In this document: piece after piece, positions 8,434 to 15,859 of the stretch
Layout: each line of letters begins with the position of its first letter
Numbering within the stretch: position 1 is the stretch's first letter
NCBI RefSeq assembly: GCF_028826105.1
Contig: NZ_JAQGPL010000001.1
Coordinates: 1,018,501 to 1,082,500, forward strand
Direction of reading: 5' to 3'
Source of the DNA: Paenibacillus humicola
GTDB taxonomy: Bacteria; Bacillota; Bacilli; Paenibacillales; Paenibacillaceae
Length of the DNA stretch: 64,000 nucleotides
Made by a program: the position numbers and the translations under genes
The notes under the pieces: model-generated
What the model saw: the letters and a program-made list of their open reading frames with translations, nothing else
What the model was told of the DNA's origin: nothing
The model's database searches: none

Positions 8434-9429
8434 TCACCATTCGCCGAGCTTTACGACACGGTCCTTTTCCAGAGAACGGTACGCGGATTCGAATATTTTC
8501 ATCGTCTTTAAATTGTCTTCGACGCCGGCTTCCGGTTGTCGCTTCTCTTCGATGGACTTCAATAAATCATAGAACAGGTAGAAGGTGGCTTCCGGTTTAT
8601 CGTACGGGTTTTGGAAAATCGTTTTTTCGCCGGACGGAGAAACCATTTCGAGCCGCTTGTAATCCATGATGAACCCGCCGTTTGTACAGTCCAAGGTGGA
8701 GCCGCGAAGTCCGGTATAGCTGTTGAAGCTTTCGCTCAGGGAAACGATGCAGCCGTTTTCGAATTCCAGCATGACGGAAACGGCGATATCCCGGCTGACG
8801 CCGCCAGGGGCTGGAACGGCTTTACAATACACGCTTTTCGGTTCCGACTGCATCATATACCGGTATCCGTCGAACCAGTGATTGGACATAACGGCCATGA
8901 CGTAACGTTCCCTGGTGAGCCGCCAGCCGATATCCCTGCGCAGGCCGTTCACGGCTTGGGTCAGATGAAGCGGCTTGCCGGGTGCGCCACCCTGCAGCAA
9001 GCGGCGTCCGATATGGAAGCTGAAGAAGCGCCTGAAGTTCTGATCGATCTGAAGCGGGACATTGTGCTTCACCGACAATTCGGCAATTTCATGAGCCTGC
9101 TCGTAAGTTTCGGCTAAAGGCTTCTCGCAAAATACCGGAATGCGGGCTTGAAAAAACAGGGAAATGATTTCTTTGCGCAAGTGGGACGGCGTACAGAGAA
9201 TAACCGCATCCATGGAAGATTCGGCGATCATTTTCTCCACGGATGTATACCGGTTCGGGATCAGGTACTGTTCGCTCCTTTCGATCAGCTTTTGTTCATC
9301 CGCATCGCATAAAGCATGAATTTCGACAAGCTCCGGGTGTCTCTTTAGTCCTTCCAGATGCATGGGCGAAACGACCCCGGCGCCGACGATACCGACTTTG
9401 TAGCGCCGCTTGAGTGAATAAGCATCCAT
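8434..9429 (-). CDS. Gfo/Idh/MocA family NAD(P)-dependent oxidoreductase
   Basis: This 331-residue dehydrogenase has an N-terminal Rossmann fold (VGIVGAGVVSPMHLEGLKRHP) and the family EKP signature in FCEKPLAETYEQA near residue 97. The C-terminal alpha/beta substrate domain follows. The ATG at 9429 is preceded by GGGGGAGGAG. It is the first gene of the minus-strand operon and probably oxidises the sugar or cyclitol imported by the adjacent ABC system, with the TIM-barrel isomerase acting next. The exact substrate is unknown. Confidence 0.88.
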   Translation of the reverse strand: MDAYSLKRRYKVGIVGAGVVSPMHLEGLKRHPELVEIHALCDADEQKLIERSEQYLIPNRYTSVEKMIAESSMDAVILCTPSHLRKEIISLFFQARIPVFCEKPLAETYEQAHEIAELSVKHNVPLQIDQNFRRFFSFHIGRRLLQGGAPGKPLHLTQAVNGLRRDIGWRLTRERYVMAVMSNHWFDGYRYMMQSEPKSVYCKAVPAPGGVSRDIAVSVMLEFENGCIVSLSESFNSYTGLRGSTLDCTNGGFIMDYKRLEMVSPSGEKTIFQNPYDKPEATFYLFYDLLKSIEEKRQPEAGVEDNLKTMKIFESAYRSLEKDRVVKLGEW

Positions 9430-9458
9430 GGTAAACTCCTCCCCCTGTTCGCAATGAA

Positions 9459-9495
9459 GTTCACTTGAGTTTAATTAATTTCACCAAAGTTGAAC
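9459..9495. promoter_or_regulatory. Imperfect inverted repeat upstream of the Gfo/Idh operon
   Basis: The arms GTTCACTT (9459-9466) and AAGTTGAAC (9487-9495) differ by one inserted base and flank an AT-rich core containing TTAATTAATT. The element lies 30 bases before the Gfo/Idh start, where an operator and promoter are expected. No regulator for it is encoded next to the operon. Confidence 0.35.
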
Positions 9496-9878
9496 GATGG
9501 GCAGACCCGAATTCAATCCGTGAGCGGAAGATGAATTCTTTCTCCCCGGATTGCAACGGATTGACGGTTGAAAATGGGTTTCCTTTTGCCCCCCTTCCGA
9601 AAATAGAGGTTACTTCGCACGTCCGTCGTACATCAATCGAATTTGTACTTCGTCCCGGTTTCCCGAGCGTGCTTGATAATACCGTTGCAATTTATGTACC
9701 AACATCATGGGATCCTTCGATTTCCAATCCTTTGTTCACCATTTGGCCGTTTGAACCTGACAAAACCGAACCGCTATTTAGAAGATAAATTCCGAATTGC
9801 ATGGTTAATATCGGTCTTGTTGAGCGGCGATCGATTTTTTAAAATGAAGCTGCGGCAGGTTCAAAGAGGTTTTGCAGT
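9496..9878. other. Gene-free stretch
   Basis: No ORF with a ribosome binding site or recognisable family was found on either strand. A minus-strand reading at about 9480-9790 has a few protein-like blocks but contains stops, so it may be decayed coding sequence. Confidence 0.4.
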
Positions 9879-9896
9879 TGTCCAGTTTTTTAGACA
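9879..9896. promoter_or_regulatory. Predicted enhancer site (UAS) for the sigma-54 activator, rpoN promoter
   Basis: The 18-base element TGTCCAGTTTTTTAGACA is an inverted repeat of TGTC/GACA. It is centred about 144 bases upstream of the -24 GG of the rpoN promoter, a usual enhancer distance. Near-identical elements stand at 13432 and 19835 upstream of the other sigma-54 promoters. A weaker right half (GGACA at 9911-9915) follows two helical turns later. Confidence 0.65.
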
Positions 9897-9927
9897 GTTT
9901 ATAAACCCATGGACACAATTTCGGTCA

Positions 9928-9999
9928 CCGGCGTTTACATTCCTGGACAGCTGCCGCTCCCTTGCTGCCGCCGGTGTTTATCCTGGACAGCTGCCGCCC
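9928..9999. repeat. Imperfect 40-bp tandem duplication upstream of rpoN
   Basis: The 17-base sequence TCCTGGACAGCTGCCGC occurs at 9941-9957 and again at 9981-9997, exactly 40 bases apart. It is preceded in both copies by CCGGYGTTTA. Each copy holds TGGACA, the reverse complement of the TGTCCA half-site of the predicted enhancer, so the repeat may add activator half-sites between the enhancer and the promoter. Confidence 0.6.
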
Positions 10000-10028
10000 C
10001 CGGAGTGAAGGCTGCCGGCATGCTGCCG

Positions 10029-10045
10029 TTGGCATAAATATTGCA
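10029..10045 (+). promoter_or_regulatory. Sigma-54 (-24/-12) promoter upstream of rpoN
   Basis: TTGGCATAAATATTGCA matches the consensus TTGGCAC-N5-TTGCA, with the invariant GG (10031-10032) and GC (10043-10044) separated by exactly 10 bases. It lies about 135 bases before the rpoN start. The same 17-mer occurs in reverse at 13391-13375. Confidence 0.8.
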
Positions 10046-10179
10046 TGTCTTTTAGCGGATAAAGAATCAGGAGGAGGGGGAGGGACAACTCATCTGTTTG
10101 TGCGGGGGTTCCTTGAGAGCTTCAGCGTTTTGCCGACAAAAATGCAGGTTCAAATGACGAGCAGGCAAGGAGGGTAACT

Positions 10180-11490
10180 ATGCAGCTCGGTTATCGTTTG
10201 GTTCAGGAGCAGCGGCCCGGTATCCATATGACGCTGGAGATGCAGCAAGCCATCCGTTTGCTCCAATTCTCCGTCCAGGAGCTGACCTCGTTTCTTCACG
10301 AACGGTCCGAGGAAAACCCGTTCCTTGAAATCGAATGGCCGGATAAACCGTATCGGGGAGAAAGCCGCATGAATCGTGCTGACGTCAAGGAGAGCGATTT
10401 TAACCGGATTGCCTCGCCCGGCGAGACGCTCGAGGATAAACTCACGAGACAACTGCGTATGGAGAAATGCCCGGCAGGCGTACTGCATGCAGCGTGTTAT
10501 TTGGCGGGGAATGTAGACCATTCGGGATATCTGACGGTCTCCCTGGAAGAAGCGGGATCGCATCTCGGTTATCCGGCTGAAATGATGGAAGCGGGACTTC
10601 ATCGGCTGCAGTCGCTCGACCCCCCCGGCGTTGGCGCAAGAACGCTGGCGGAATGCTTGCTGCTGCAAATCCGGTGCGATGAACGCCGCCTTCCGTTTGC
10701 GGTTGAAATCGTCAGCCGTTTCCTGCCGGATTTGGCAAAAGGGAAATATGACAAGATTGCCCGGGAGACGGGGACGGATCAGGCGCATGTGCTTCGGGTG
10801 CTCGAGTACATACGCAGCTTGAATCCCAGACCGTGCCTTGCCGAGTCGGATCATGAAGAACCGCGTATTATCGTCGATGCCCAAATCGTTGTATCGCACG
10901 GCAGCCATCAGATCGAGCTGAATCACGGAGCGGCCCCGAAGCTGTCCGTACTTGAAGGTTATGCGGAGCAAATCGAATCTTCTTCCGAAGGAGAGGTGAA
11001 GCATTACGTTAGAAACTGCGTAAAAACCGCAAAATGGCTGATCCGGGGCCTGGAATACCGGAATAAGACGCTCCGGAATGTGATTGGAGCAGTGGTAGAT
11101 GAACAGCTCCCTTTCTTTGAGAAAGGAGCGGCCTACATGCGGCCTTTGAATTTGGAAACGATTGCACAAAAGCTGGACGTTCATCCGTCAACCGTGAGCA
11201 GAACGGCCAGAAACAAGTATGTGGAGACGGCCTGCGGCGTGTTCCCGCTGACTCACTTTTTTTCCGTCGGAATTCCGACCGCCGGCGGCGATCCGATGTC
11301 TTCCAAAGCGGTAAAACAGAAAATCGTCACGATGATCAAGGACGAAGACAGGAGGAAACCGCTGTCGGACCAGCAAATATCGGAATCGCTGCGAAAAGAC
11401 GGCATTTGCTTGTCCCGCAGGACGGTTGCGAAATACCGCGAGGAAGAGCGGATTTTATGCTCCGCTCTCCGGAAAATGCGGCACGTATAA
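10180..11490 (+). CDS. rpoN: RNA polymerase sigma-54 factor (RpoN/SigL)
   Basis: This 436-residue protein is sigma-54, which directs RNA polymerase to -24/-12 promoters and needs an ATP-driven activator. Region I shows the Gln/Leu-rich MTLEMQQAIRLLQFSVQEL. The core-binding middle region follows, then the helix-turn-helix (HPSTVSRTARNKYVET) and the RpoN box SRRTVAKYREE near residue 415. All regions are present, so it should be functional. AAGGAGG precedes the ATG. The gene has its own predicted sigma-54 promoter, sits alone between that promoter and a terminator, and lies a few kilobases from an enhancer-binding protein and three more sigma-54 promoters. This local arrangement is unusual for a general sigma factor. 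Confidence 0.95.
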   Translation: MQLGYRLVQEQRPGIHMTLEMQQAIRLLQFSVQELTSFLHERSEENPFLEIEWPDKPYRGESRMNRADVKESDFNRIASPGETLEDKLTRQLRMEKCPAGVLHAACYLAGNVDHSGYLTVSLEEAGSHLGYPAEMMEAGLHRLQSLDPPGVGARTLAECLLLQIRCDERRLPFAVEIVSRFLPDLAKGKYDKIARETGTDQAHVLRVLEYIRSLNPRPCLAESDHEEPRIIVDAQIVVSHGSHQIELNHGAAPKLSVLEGYAEQIESSSEGEVKHYVRNCVKTAKWLIRGLEYRNKTLRNVIGAVVDEQLPFFEKGAAYMRPLNLETIAQKLDVHPSTVSRTARNKYVETACGVFPLTHFFSVGIPTAGGDPMSSKAVKQKIVTMIKDEDRRKPLSDQQISESLRKDGICLSRRTVAKYREEERILCSALRKMRHV

Positions 11491-11496
11491 AACAAT

Positions 11497-11526
11497 GAGG
11501 CGCATATCGGGGCGCCTCTTTGTTTT
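11497..11526 (+). terminator. Terminator after rpoN
   Basis: The hairpin GAGGCGC (11497-11503) with GCGCCTC (11512-11518) is followed by TTTGTTTT. It separates rpoN from the convergent dehydrogenase operon. Confidence 0.85.
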
Positions 11527-12733
11527 ACTTAAGCGATTTTCTCCACTCGGCTGCCACATGCTCCCGTCCTTTCAGAATGAAAGGGTGGAATTGGATAAGC
11601 GCGTTCTCTCGCTCCGCCTGCACATGAAGAATGGCTTGCCGAAGCTCCTGTTCGATCGGGCTGCCGGAACCGGCGCGATCCCTTACGATCGAGAGACCGG
11701 CCACGTTCCCTTGGGCGATCGCAATTTTCGCGCTTTCGATTCCCGTAATGTTCCCGGCGACGTACATGCCTTTGAGCGGCGTCTGCATCCGTTCGTTATG
11801 CAGAGGGACGCTGCCGCCCAGTTCGGCGGCATAAACGAACGGGCAGCCCGCGACGGCCGCCAGCTCCGCCAGAGGATACAATCCGCCCGCGATGCATACG
11901 AAATCGGCAGGGACGTCGCGCACCGTACCGGGTTTGATGCTCCCGTCAGCCGCGTTATCGGTAATTTTTACCCCCTGCACCCGTCCGTCGCCGTAAATTT
12001 CTACGGCGGATTTTCGTACATGGATCGGCATCCCCCACAGGTTCACGCCGTGTTTCGGATACAAGCGTAGCGCCCATGCCTGCATCGTTTCGGAACGAAG
12101 AAGCCTGCCGCCCAGCCGGACCGCAGCCGAAGGGGCAAGATGGGTAAGCCGGGCGAGCGATCCCATGACCTTCCCGGGACTTCCCGCTTCACCCGTCGCT
12201 TCATTCAAGGCGGGAAGCACAATCGAAACAATCTCGACTCCGGCCAATTGGAGTTCCCGTGCGATAGCCAAGGAAAGGACGTTGATTCCGATAATAACCC
12301 CCCGATGTCCCGGTCTCACGCGGTGAACGTTAACCATCACCTGGGCGGCGCCAATCGACATCACCCCCGGAAGCGTCCATCCGGCAACGGGTACATTCGC
12401 TTCCGCGGCGCCGGTTGCGAGGACGATCGAAGGAGCGGCGCCGGTTTCCCTGCTCGTATGAACTTCCCAGCCGCTCACGGTTTGCCGCAGGTCATATACG
12501 GAAGCGCCAAGCTCAAGTTCTACGCCAAGGCGGACCGCTTGATCGACAAGCTTCCCGGCTTCGGCGATCCCGTTCCACCAGCCGCCGCCCAGCTCCTCAT
12601 GCAATTGTCCCAGCAGTCGCCCTCCCGGCTTCGGGAATTCGTCATAGATTTTTACCTGGAGCCCGTTCCGTGCGCCGGCAATGGCCGCTGCCAAGCCGGC
12701 CGGTCCGGATCCGATCACCAGCATATCCGTCAT
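11525..12733 (-). CDS. FAD/NAD(P)-binding subunit of hydroxyproline/opine-type dehydrogenase (HcnB/OoxA-like)
   Basis: This 402-residue flavoprotein has an N-terminal dinucleotide fold (MLVIGSGPAGLAAAIAGARNG), a second fold around HRGVIIGINVLSLAIAREL, and the C-terminal FAD segment GMYVAGNITGIESAKIAIAQG. The family (HcnB, opine oxidase subunit A, large subunit of dye-linked D-hydroxyproline dehydrogenase) passes electrons from imino or amino acid substrates. The ATG at 12733 overlaps the preceding stop by ATGA. In many relatives a BFD-like [2Fe-2S] domain is fused to the C-terminus; here it is a separate gene two positions upstream. The operon starts at a sigma-54 promoter at 13391. Confidence 0.82.
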   Translation of the reverse strand: MTDMLVIGSGPAGLAAAIAGARNGLQVKIYDEFPKPGGRLLGQLHEELGGGWWNGIAEAGKLVDQAVRLGVELELGASVYDLRQTVSGWEVHTSRETGAAPSIVLATGAAEANVPVAGWTLPGVMSIGAAQVMVNVHRVRPGHRGVIIGINVLSLAIARELQLAGVEIVSIVLPALNEATGEAGSPGKVMGSLARLTHLAPSAAVRLGGRLLRSETMQAWALRLYPKHGVNLWGMPIHVRKSAVEIYGDGRVQGVKITDNAADGSIKPGTVRDVPADFVCIAGGLYPLAELAAVAGCPFVYAAELGGSVPLHNERMQTPLKGMYVAGNITGIESAKIAIAQGNVAGLSIVRDRAGSGSPIEQELRQAILHVQAERENALIQFHPFILKGREHVAAEWRKSLK

Positions 12734-13068
12734 AAAGGCTCGCCCCCCTTCTTCAGCGGCGAGGGAAGCGGCAGCCCGCGCTCCACGTTCATTTCCGCTT
12801 GAACGGGGGTAAGGCACGCCCTGACTCCGCCGACACCGTTTACGGTTACCCGGCACTCGAAGCAGTGCCCGATATTGCAATAAATGCCGCGGGGCGTCCC
12901 TGTTTCCTCATGATAACGGAGGGTCCGGATTCCGCATGCAAGCAGCGCGGCCGCGATTGGCTCCCCTTCATAGCCGGAAACGTCTTGACCGTCAAACGTA
13001 AAGGCAATGCTTCTCCGCTCGCGAAGCGGTCCCAAAACGGGATGATCTTCAATCCTTCCGGGACTCAT
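12730..13068 (-). CDS. (2Fe-2S)-binding small subunit of the dehydrogenase (HcnA-like)
   Basis: This 112-residue ferredoxin-like protein has a 2Fe-2S centre typical of the gamma/HcnA subunit. After the strand FTFDGQDVSGYEGEPIAAALLACG, the cluster ligands appear in GIYCNIGHCFECRVTVNG followed by the distal Cys in VRACLTPV. It should relay electrons within the multi-subunit dehydrogenase formed with the neighbouring flavoproteins. Both ends overlap neighbours by four bases (ATGA), indicating tight coupling. Confidence 0.85.
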   Translation of the reverse strand: MSPGRIEDHPVLGPLRERRSIAFTFDGQDVSGYEGEPIAAALLACGIRTLRYHEETGTPRGIYCNIGHCFECRVTVNGVGGVRACLTPVQAEMNVERGLPLPSPLKKGGEPL

Positions 13069-13331
13069 TCGTCTCCTCCTAACATATGGAATGAAACCGG
13101 GCGCACCGGCGGCTGAACTTTTAGCGATATCCCATCCGTTTCCGTTAATCCCGAGACGCTTCTCGCGATCCGCTCAATGACCGGACGGCATGTACGCCCG
13201 CCGCAGTACCCCATGCCCGCTCGGGTCCGCAGCTTCAGCTCGCGTGCCGAGCACCGGTATAACTTGGCGGTTTCGATCAAACGCTGCATCGTGACTTCTT
13301 CACAACGGCAGATGATTGTCGGTTCGTCCAT
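13065..13331 (-). CDS. BFD-like (2Fe-2S)-binding protein
   Basis: This 88-residue protein has the bacterioferritin-associated-ferredoxin-like fold. The four Cys lie in IICRCEEV near the N-terminus and in MGYCGGRTCRPVIERI, spacing that suits a [2Fe-2S] cluster. The ATG at 13331 is chosen because GGGAGG stands 8 bases upstream, 44 bases inside the predicted sigma-54 promoter. It is the first gene of the three-gene operon and likely belongs to the dehydrogenase as a separate subunit. Confidence 0.83.
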   Translation of the reverse strand: MDEPTIICRCEEVTMQRLIETAKLYRCSARELKLRTRAGMGYCGGRTCRPVIERIARSVSGLTETDGISLKVQPPVRPVSFHMLGGDE

Positions 13332-13374
13332 TTCAAGTCCTCCCTTCAGGCAATTCCATCGCATAAGGTTCATT

Positions 13375-13391
13375 TGCAATATTTATGCCAA
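13375..13391 (-). promoter_or_regulatory. Sigma-54 promoter for the minus-strand dehydrogenase operon
   Basis: Read on the minus strand, 13391 to 13375 is TTGGCATAAATATTGCA, with GG and GC 10 bases apart. It is identical to the rpoN promoter element. The first start codon is 44 bases downstream, giving a leader of roughly 30 bases. Confidence 0.8.
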
Positions 13392-13431
13392 TCCGGTACG
13401 GAAGGGCAGAGCGCTGAACAGGCACGAAGAT

Positions 13432-13467
13432 TGTCCATTTTTTAAGACATGTCCGGACGGATGTACA
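13432..13467. promoter_or_regulatory. Predicted tandem enhancer sites between two divergent sigma-54 promoters
   Basis: TGTCCATTTTTTAAGACA (13432-13449) matches the element upstream of rpoN. An adjoining copy with a weaker right half, TGTCCGGACGGATGTACA, occupies 13450-13467. The first is centred about 93 bases from the plus-strand -24 element and about 52 bases from the minus-strand one, so one bound activator could serve both operons. Confidence 0.6.
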
Positions 13468-13531
13468 CCTATTATCGCCTGCCATTCTTTGGACGAAATT
13501 GGATCATGCCAAGCAGGCCGCGTGTCGAAGG

Positions 13532-13548
13532 TTGGCATGAAACTTGCA
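13532..13548 (+). promoter_or_regulatory. Sigma-54 promoter for the hydroxyproline operon
   Basis: TTGGCATGAAACTTGCA has GG (13534-13535) and GC (13546-13547) separated by 10 bases, as sigma-54 requires. The TTG start of the first gene lies about 70 bases downstream. Confidence 0.8.
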
Positions 13549-13616
13549 TGGGGAATATGCGGGCACATGCTTAAAACCGTCCGATGAGAAGTTAGCGCAA
13601 GGGAGGTGAAACTATT

Positions 13617-14801
13617 TTGAGTTCGGTTACTCATACGGAGATAGCCGTCATCGGCGGAGGAATCATGGGTTGTTCCATCGCGTATTTTCTCGGTAAATCG
13701 GGACTCCATGTGACGGTAATCGAAAAGGGAGAGCTGTCCTCCGGAACCTCGTCCCGGTGCGACGGGAACATCCTGGTCATCGATAAAGATCCCGGTTTCG
13801 ACAGTTTGATGAGTTTGAAAAGCCAGCAAATCATTGCCGAATTGAGCAGGGAGCTGCAAGAGCCCTTCGAATACCGGGCTCCCGGAAGCATTCTGGTTTG
13901 TGAGACGGAAGAGGAGATGGAGGCGGCCCGCGAGTGGGTCGATCAACAGAGCCGGCTGGGTCTCCCGTTTCGGATGCTCGACCGTTCCGATCTCAGGCAG
14001 GAATCCAAATATTTTGCCGACGATTTGCTTGGAGGACTGGAATCCGCCTCGGATTCAACGGTCAACCCTTATCGGCTTACCTATGCGTTAGCGAGCGGCG
14101 CATCCGGCTTCGGGGTAACATTTCGGACAAAAACGACGGTTACGGGGATCGGCCGCACCGGCAAGGGGGGGCCGTTTCGCATCCGGACGGATCGCGGGGA
14201 TTACACGGCCGGGAAGGTCATTAACGCCGCCGGCGTTTGGGCGCTCGAAGTGGGCCGCATGGTAGGGCTTAACATCCCGATCGAGCCCCGAAAAGGTCAT
14301 TTGATCGTCGCATCAAGGCAGCGGCCCGTCGGTATGCGCAAAGTGATGGAGTTCGGCTACCTGATGACCAAATTCGGGAAAACGCGTTCCGTCGACCGGC
14401 TCATGGAACAATACGGCGTCGCTCTCGTGTTTGAGCCGACGGAAAGTCAAAATTTTTTGATCGGGAGCAGCAGGGAATTCAACGGATTCGACCATAAGGT
14501 CAATATGGAGGTGGTCCGGTGCATCGCCCGCCGGGCGCTGCGGTTTTACCCGCATATTGCCGATTTCCATATGATCCGCGCGTATGCGGGGCTGAGGCCA
14601 TGGACGAGCGACCACCTTCCGATCGTTTCGGCTGTAAAAAGCGTTCCCGGATTTTACATCGCCGCCGGTCACGAGGGCGACGGGATCAGTCTGGCCGCCA
14701 TTACGGGCAAATTGATCAGCGAAATGGTGACGGACCGGCCGACGACAATTTCCGTGGAGCCGCTTCGATTCGAAAGATTCCATGAGGAGGAGCATCCATA
14801 A
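13617..14801 (+). CDS. FAD-dependent oxidoreductase, DadA/glycine-oxidase type (D-hydroxyproline dehydrogenase catalytic subunit)
   Basis: This 394-residue member of the DAO family oxidises the C-N bond of amino or imino acids. The FAD fold is IAVIGGGIMGCSIAYFLGKSG, and a conserved C-terminal block RPWTSDHLPIV...FYIAAGHEGDGISLA binds the cofactor and substrate. Initiation is at TTG (13617), since GGGAGGTG stands 8 bases before it and no ATG is available near. It matches HcnC/opine oxidase subunit B and D-hydroxyproline dehydrogenase catalytic subunits. Its electron-transfer partners appear to be the divergent three-gene operon. It heads the operon with an epimerase and a DapA-like deaminase. 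Confidence 0.85.
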   Translation: MSSVTHTEIAVIGGGIMGCSIAYFLGKSGLHVTVIEKGELSSGTSSRCDGNILVIDKDPGFDSLMSLKSQQIIAELSRELQEPFEYRAPGSILVCETEEEMEAAREWVDQQSRLGLPFRMLDRSDLRQESKYFADDLLGGLESASDSTVNPYRLTYALASGASGFGVTFRTKTTVTGIGRTGKGGPFRIRTDRGDYTAGKVINAAGVWALEVGRMVGLNIPIEPRKGHLIVASRQRPVGMRKVMEFGYLMTKFGKTRSVDRLMEQYGVALVFEPTESQNFLIGSSREFNGFDHKVNMEVVRCIARRALRFYPHIADFHMIRAYAGLRPWTSDHLPIVSAVKSVPGFYIAAGHEGDGISLAAITGKLISEMVTDRPTTISVEPLRFERFHEEEHP

Positions 14802-15838
14802 AAACGCGCCAAGTATTCCATACAGTGGATACCCATACGGGCGGCAATCCCACCCGTTCGGTGATCAGCGGGCTTCCGCGGCTGAAGGGAGCCACGATGT
14901 CGGAAAAGATGCTGCATATGAAAGCGGAGTACGACTGGATTCGCACACTGTTGATGTTCGAACCGAGGGGGCACGATGTCATGTCCGGTGCCTTGATCGT
15001 GGAGCCTTGCCGCAAGGATGCGGACATCGGCGTCATATTTATCGAGACCGGCGGGTATTTGCCGATGTGCGGTCACGATACGATCGGATTGTGCACCGCT
15101 TTGGTGGAAACGGGGAACATCCCGGTTTCGGAACCGCTTACCCGGATTCGGCTGGATACGCCGGCCGGATTGGTGGTCGCGGAGGCGGAAGTGGAGGGCG
15201 GAAAAGCCAAGCAGGTCTCCTTTCAAAATATACCTGCCTTTTTCGACCGGAGCGTGGAAGTGAAGGTCGATGGCATCGGCAGCGTCCACAGCGACATTGC
15301 TTACGGCGGCAATTTTTACGCCATTACGGATGCGAGAAGGATCGGACTGGAGCTGAAGCCGCCCAACGCATCGATGATCGTGGATGCGGCGATTCGCATC
15401 CGTACCGCCATCAATCGGGAATACGCGATCGTGCATCCCGAAGCTTCATTTATTCGCGGCGTGACGCATGTGGAGTTTTTTAGCGACCCGGTGCACCCGA
15501 ACGCCCATATTCGAAATACCGTTGTCGTGCCTCCGGGCGGGATCGATCGCTCCCCCTGCGGAACCGGTACGTCCGCGAAACTGGCTGCTCTCTTCGCGAA
15601 GGGGGAAATCGGGCTCGGGGAATTGTTCGTTCATGAAAGCATCGTCGGATCGATGTTCAAAGCCCAAGTGGTGGAAAGCGTCAAGGCCGGCGGAATCGAC
15701 GCCGTCGTGACGAAGATAACCGGATCGGCTTGGCTCACGGGCATGCATACTTTTTATTCCCATGAAGAGGATGAGCTGAACGACGGTTTTCTTCTGATTC
15801 CTCCTGCGCTTGACCACGAATTCGGGACGGATCGTTGA
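14798..15838 (+). CDS. Proline racemase family: probable 4-hydroxyproline 2-epimerase
   Basis: This cofactor-independent enzyme inverts the alpha carbon of proline-type imino acids using two Cys. Both are present: C91 in PMCGHDTIG and C254 in DRSPCGTGTSAKL, the pattern of racemases and 4-hydroxyproline epimerases. The start is unusual. GAGGAGG (14784-14790) is 7 bases before an ATA that overlaps the upstream stop (ATAA), giving an N-terminus IKTRQVFHTVDTHTGG that contains the conserved first strand. The next candidate, GTG at 14825, has no binding site and would remove that strand. The first step of trans-4-hydroxy-L-proline use is its conversion to the cis-D form, which the flavin enzyme next door would oxidise. 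Confidence 0.85.
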   Translation: MKTRQVFHTVDTHTGGNPTRSVISGLPRLKGATMSEKMLHMKAEYDWIRTLLMFEPRGHDVMSGALIVEPCRKDADIGVIFIETGGYLPMCGHDTIGLCTALVETGNIPVSEPLTRIRLDTPAGLVVAEAEVEGGKAKQVSFQNIPAFFDRSVEVKVDGIGSVHSDIAYGGNFYAITDARRIGLELKPPNASMIVDAAIRIRTAINREYAIVHPEASFIRGVTHVEFFSDPVHPNAHIRNTVVVPPGGIDRSPCGTGTSAKLAALFAKGEIGLGELFVHESIVGSMFKAQVVESVKAGGIDAVVTKITGSAWLTGMHTFYSHEEDELNDGFLLIPPALDHEFGTDR

Positions 15839-15859
15839 TCCGCCATGAGGAGGCTAGGA

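Noticed and set aside
9480..9790. Protein-like blocks on the minus strand upstream of the Gfo/Idh gene
   Set aside because: Contains in-frame stops and no family could be named; it may be decay but is not supported enough.
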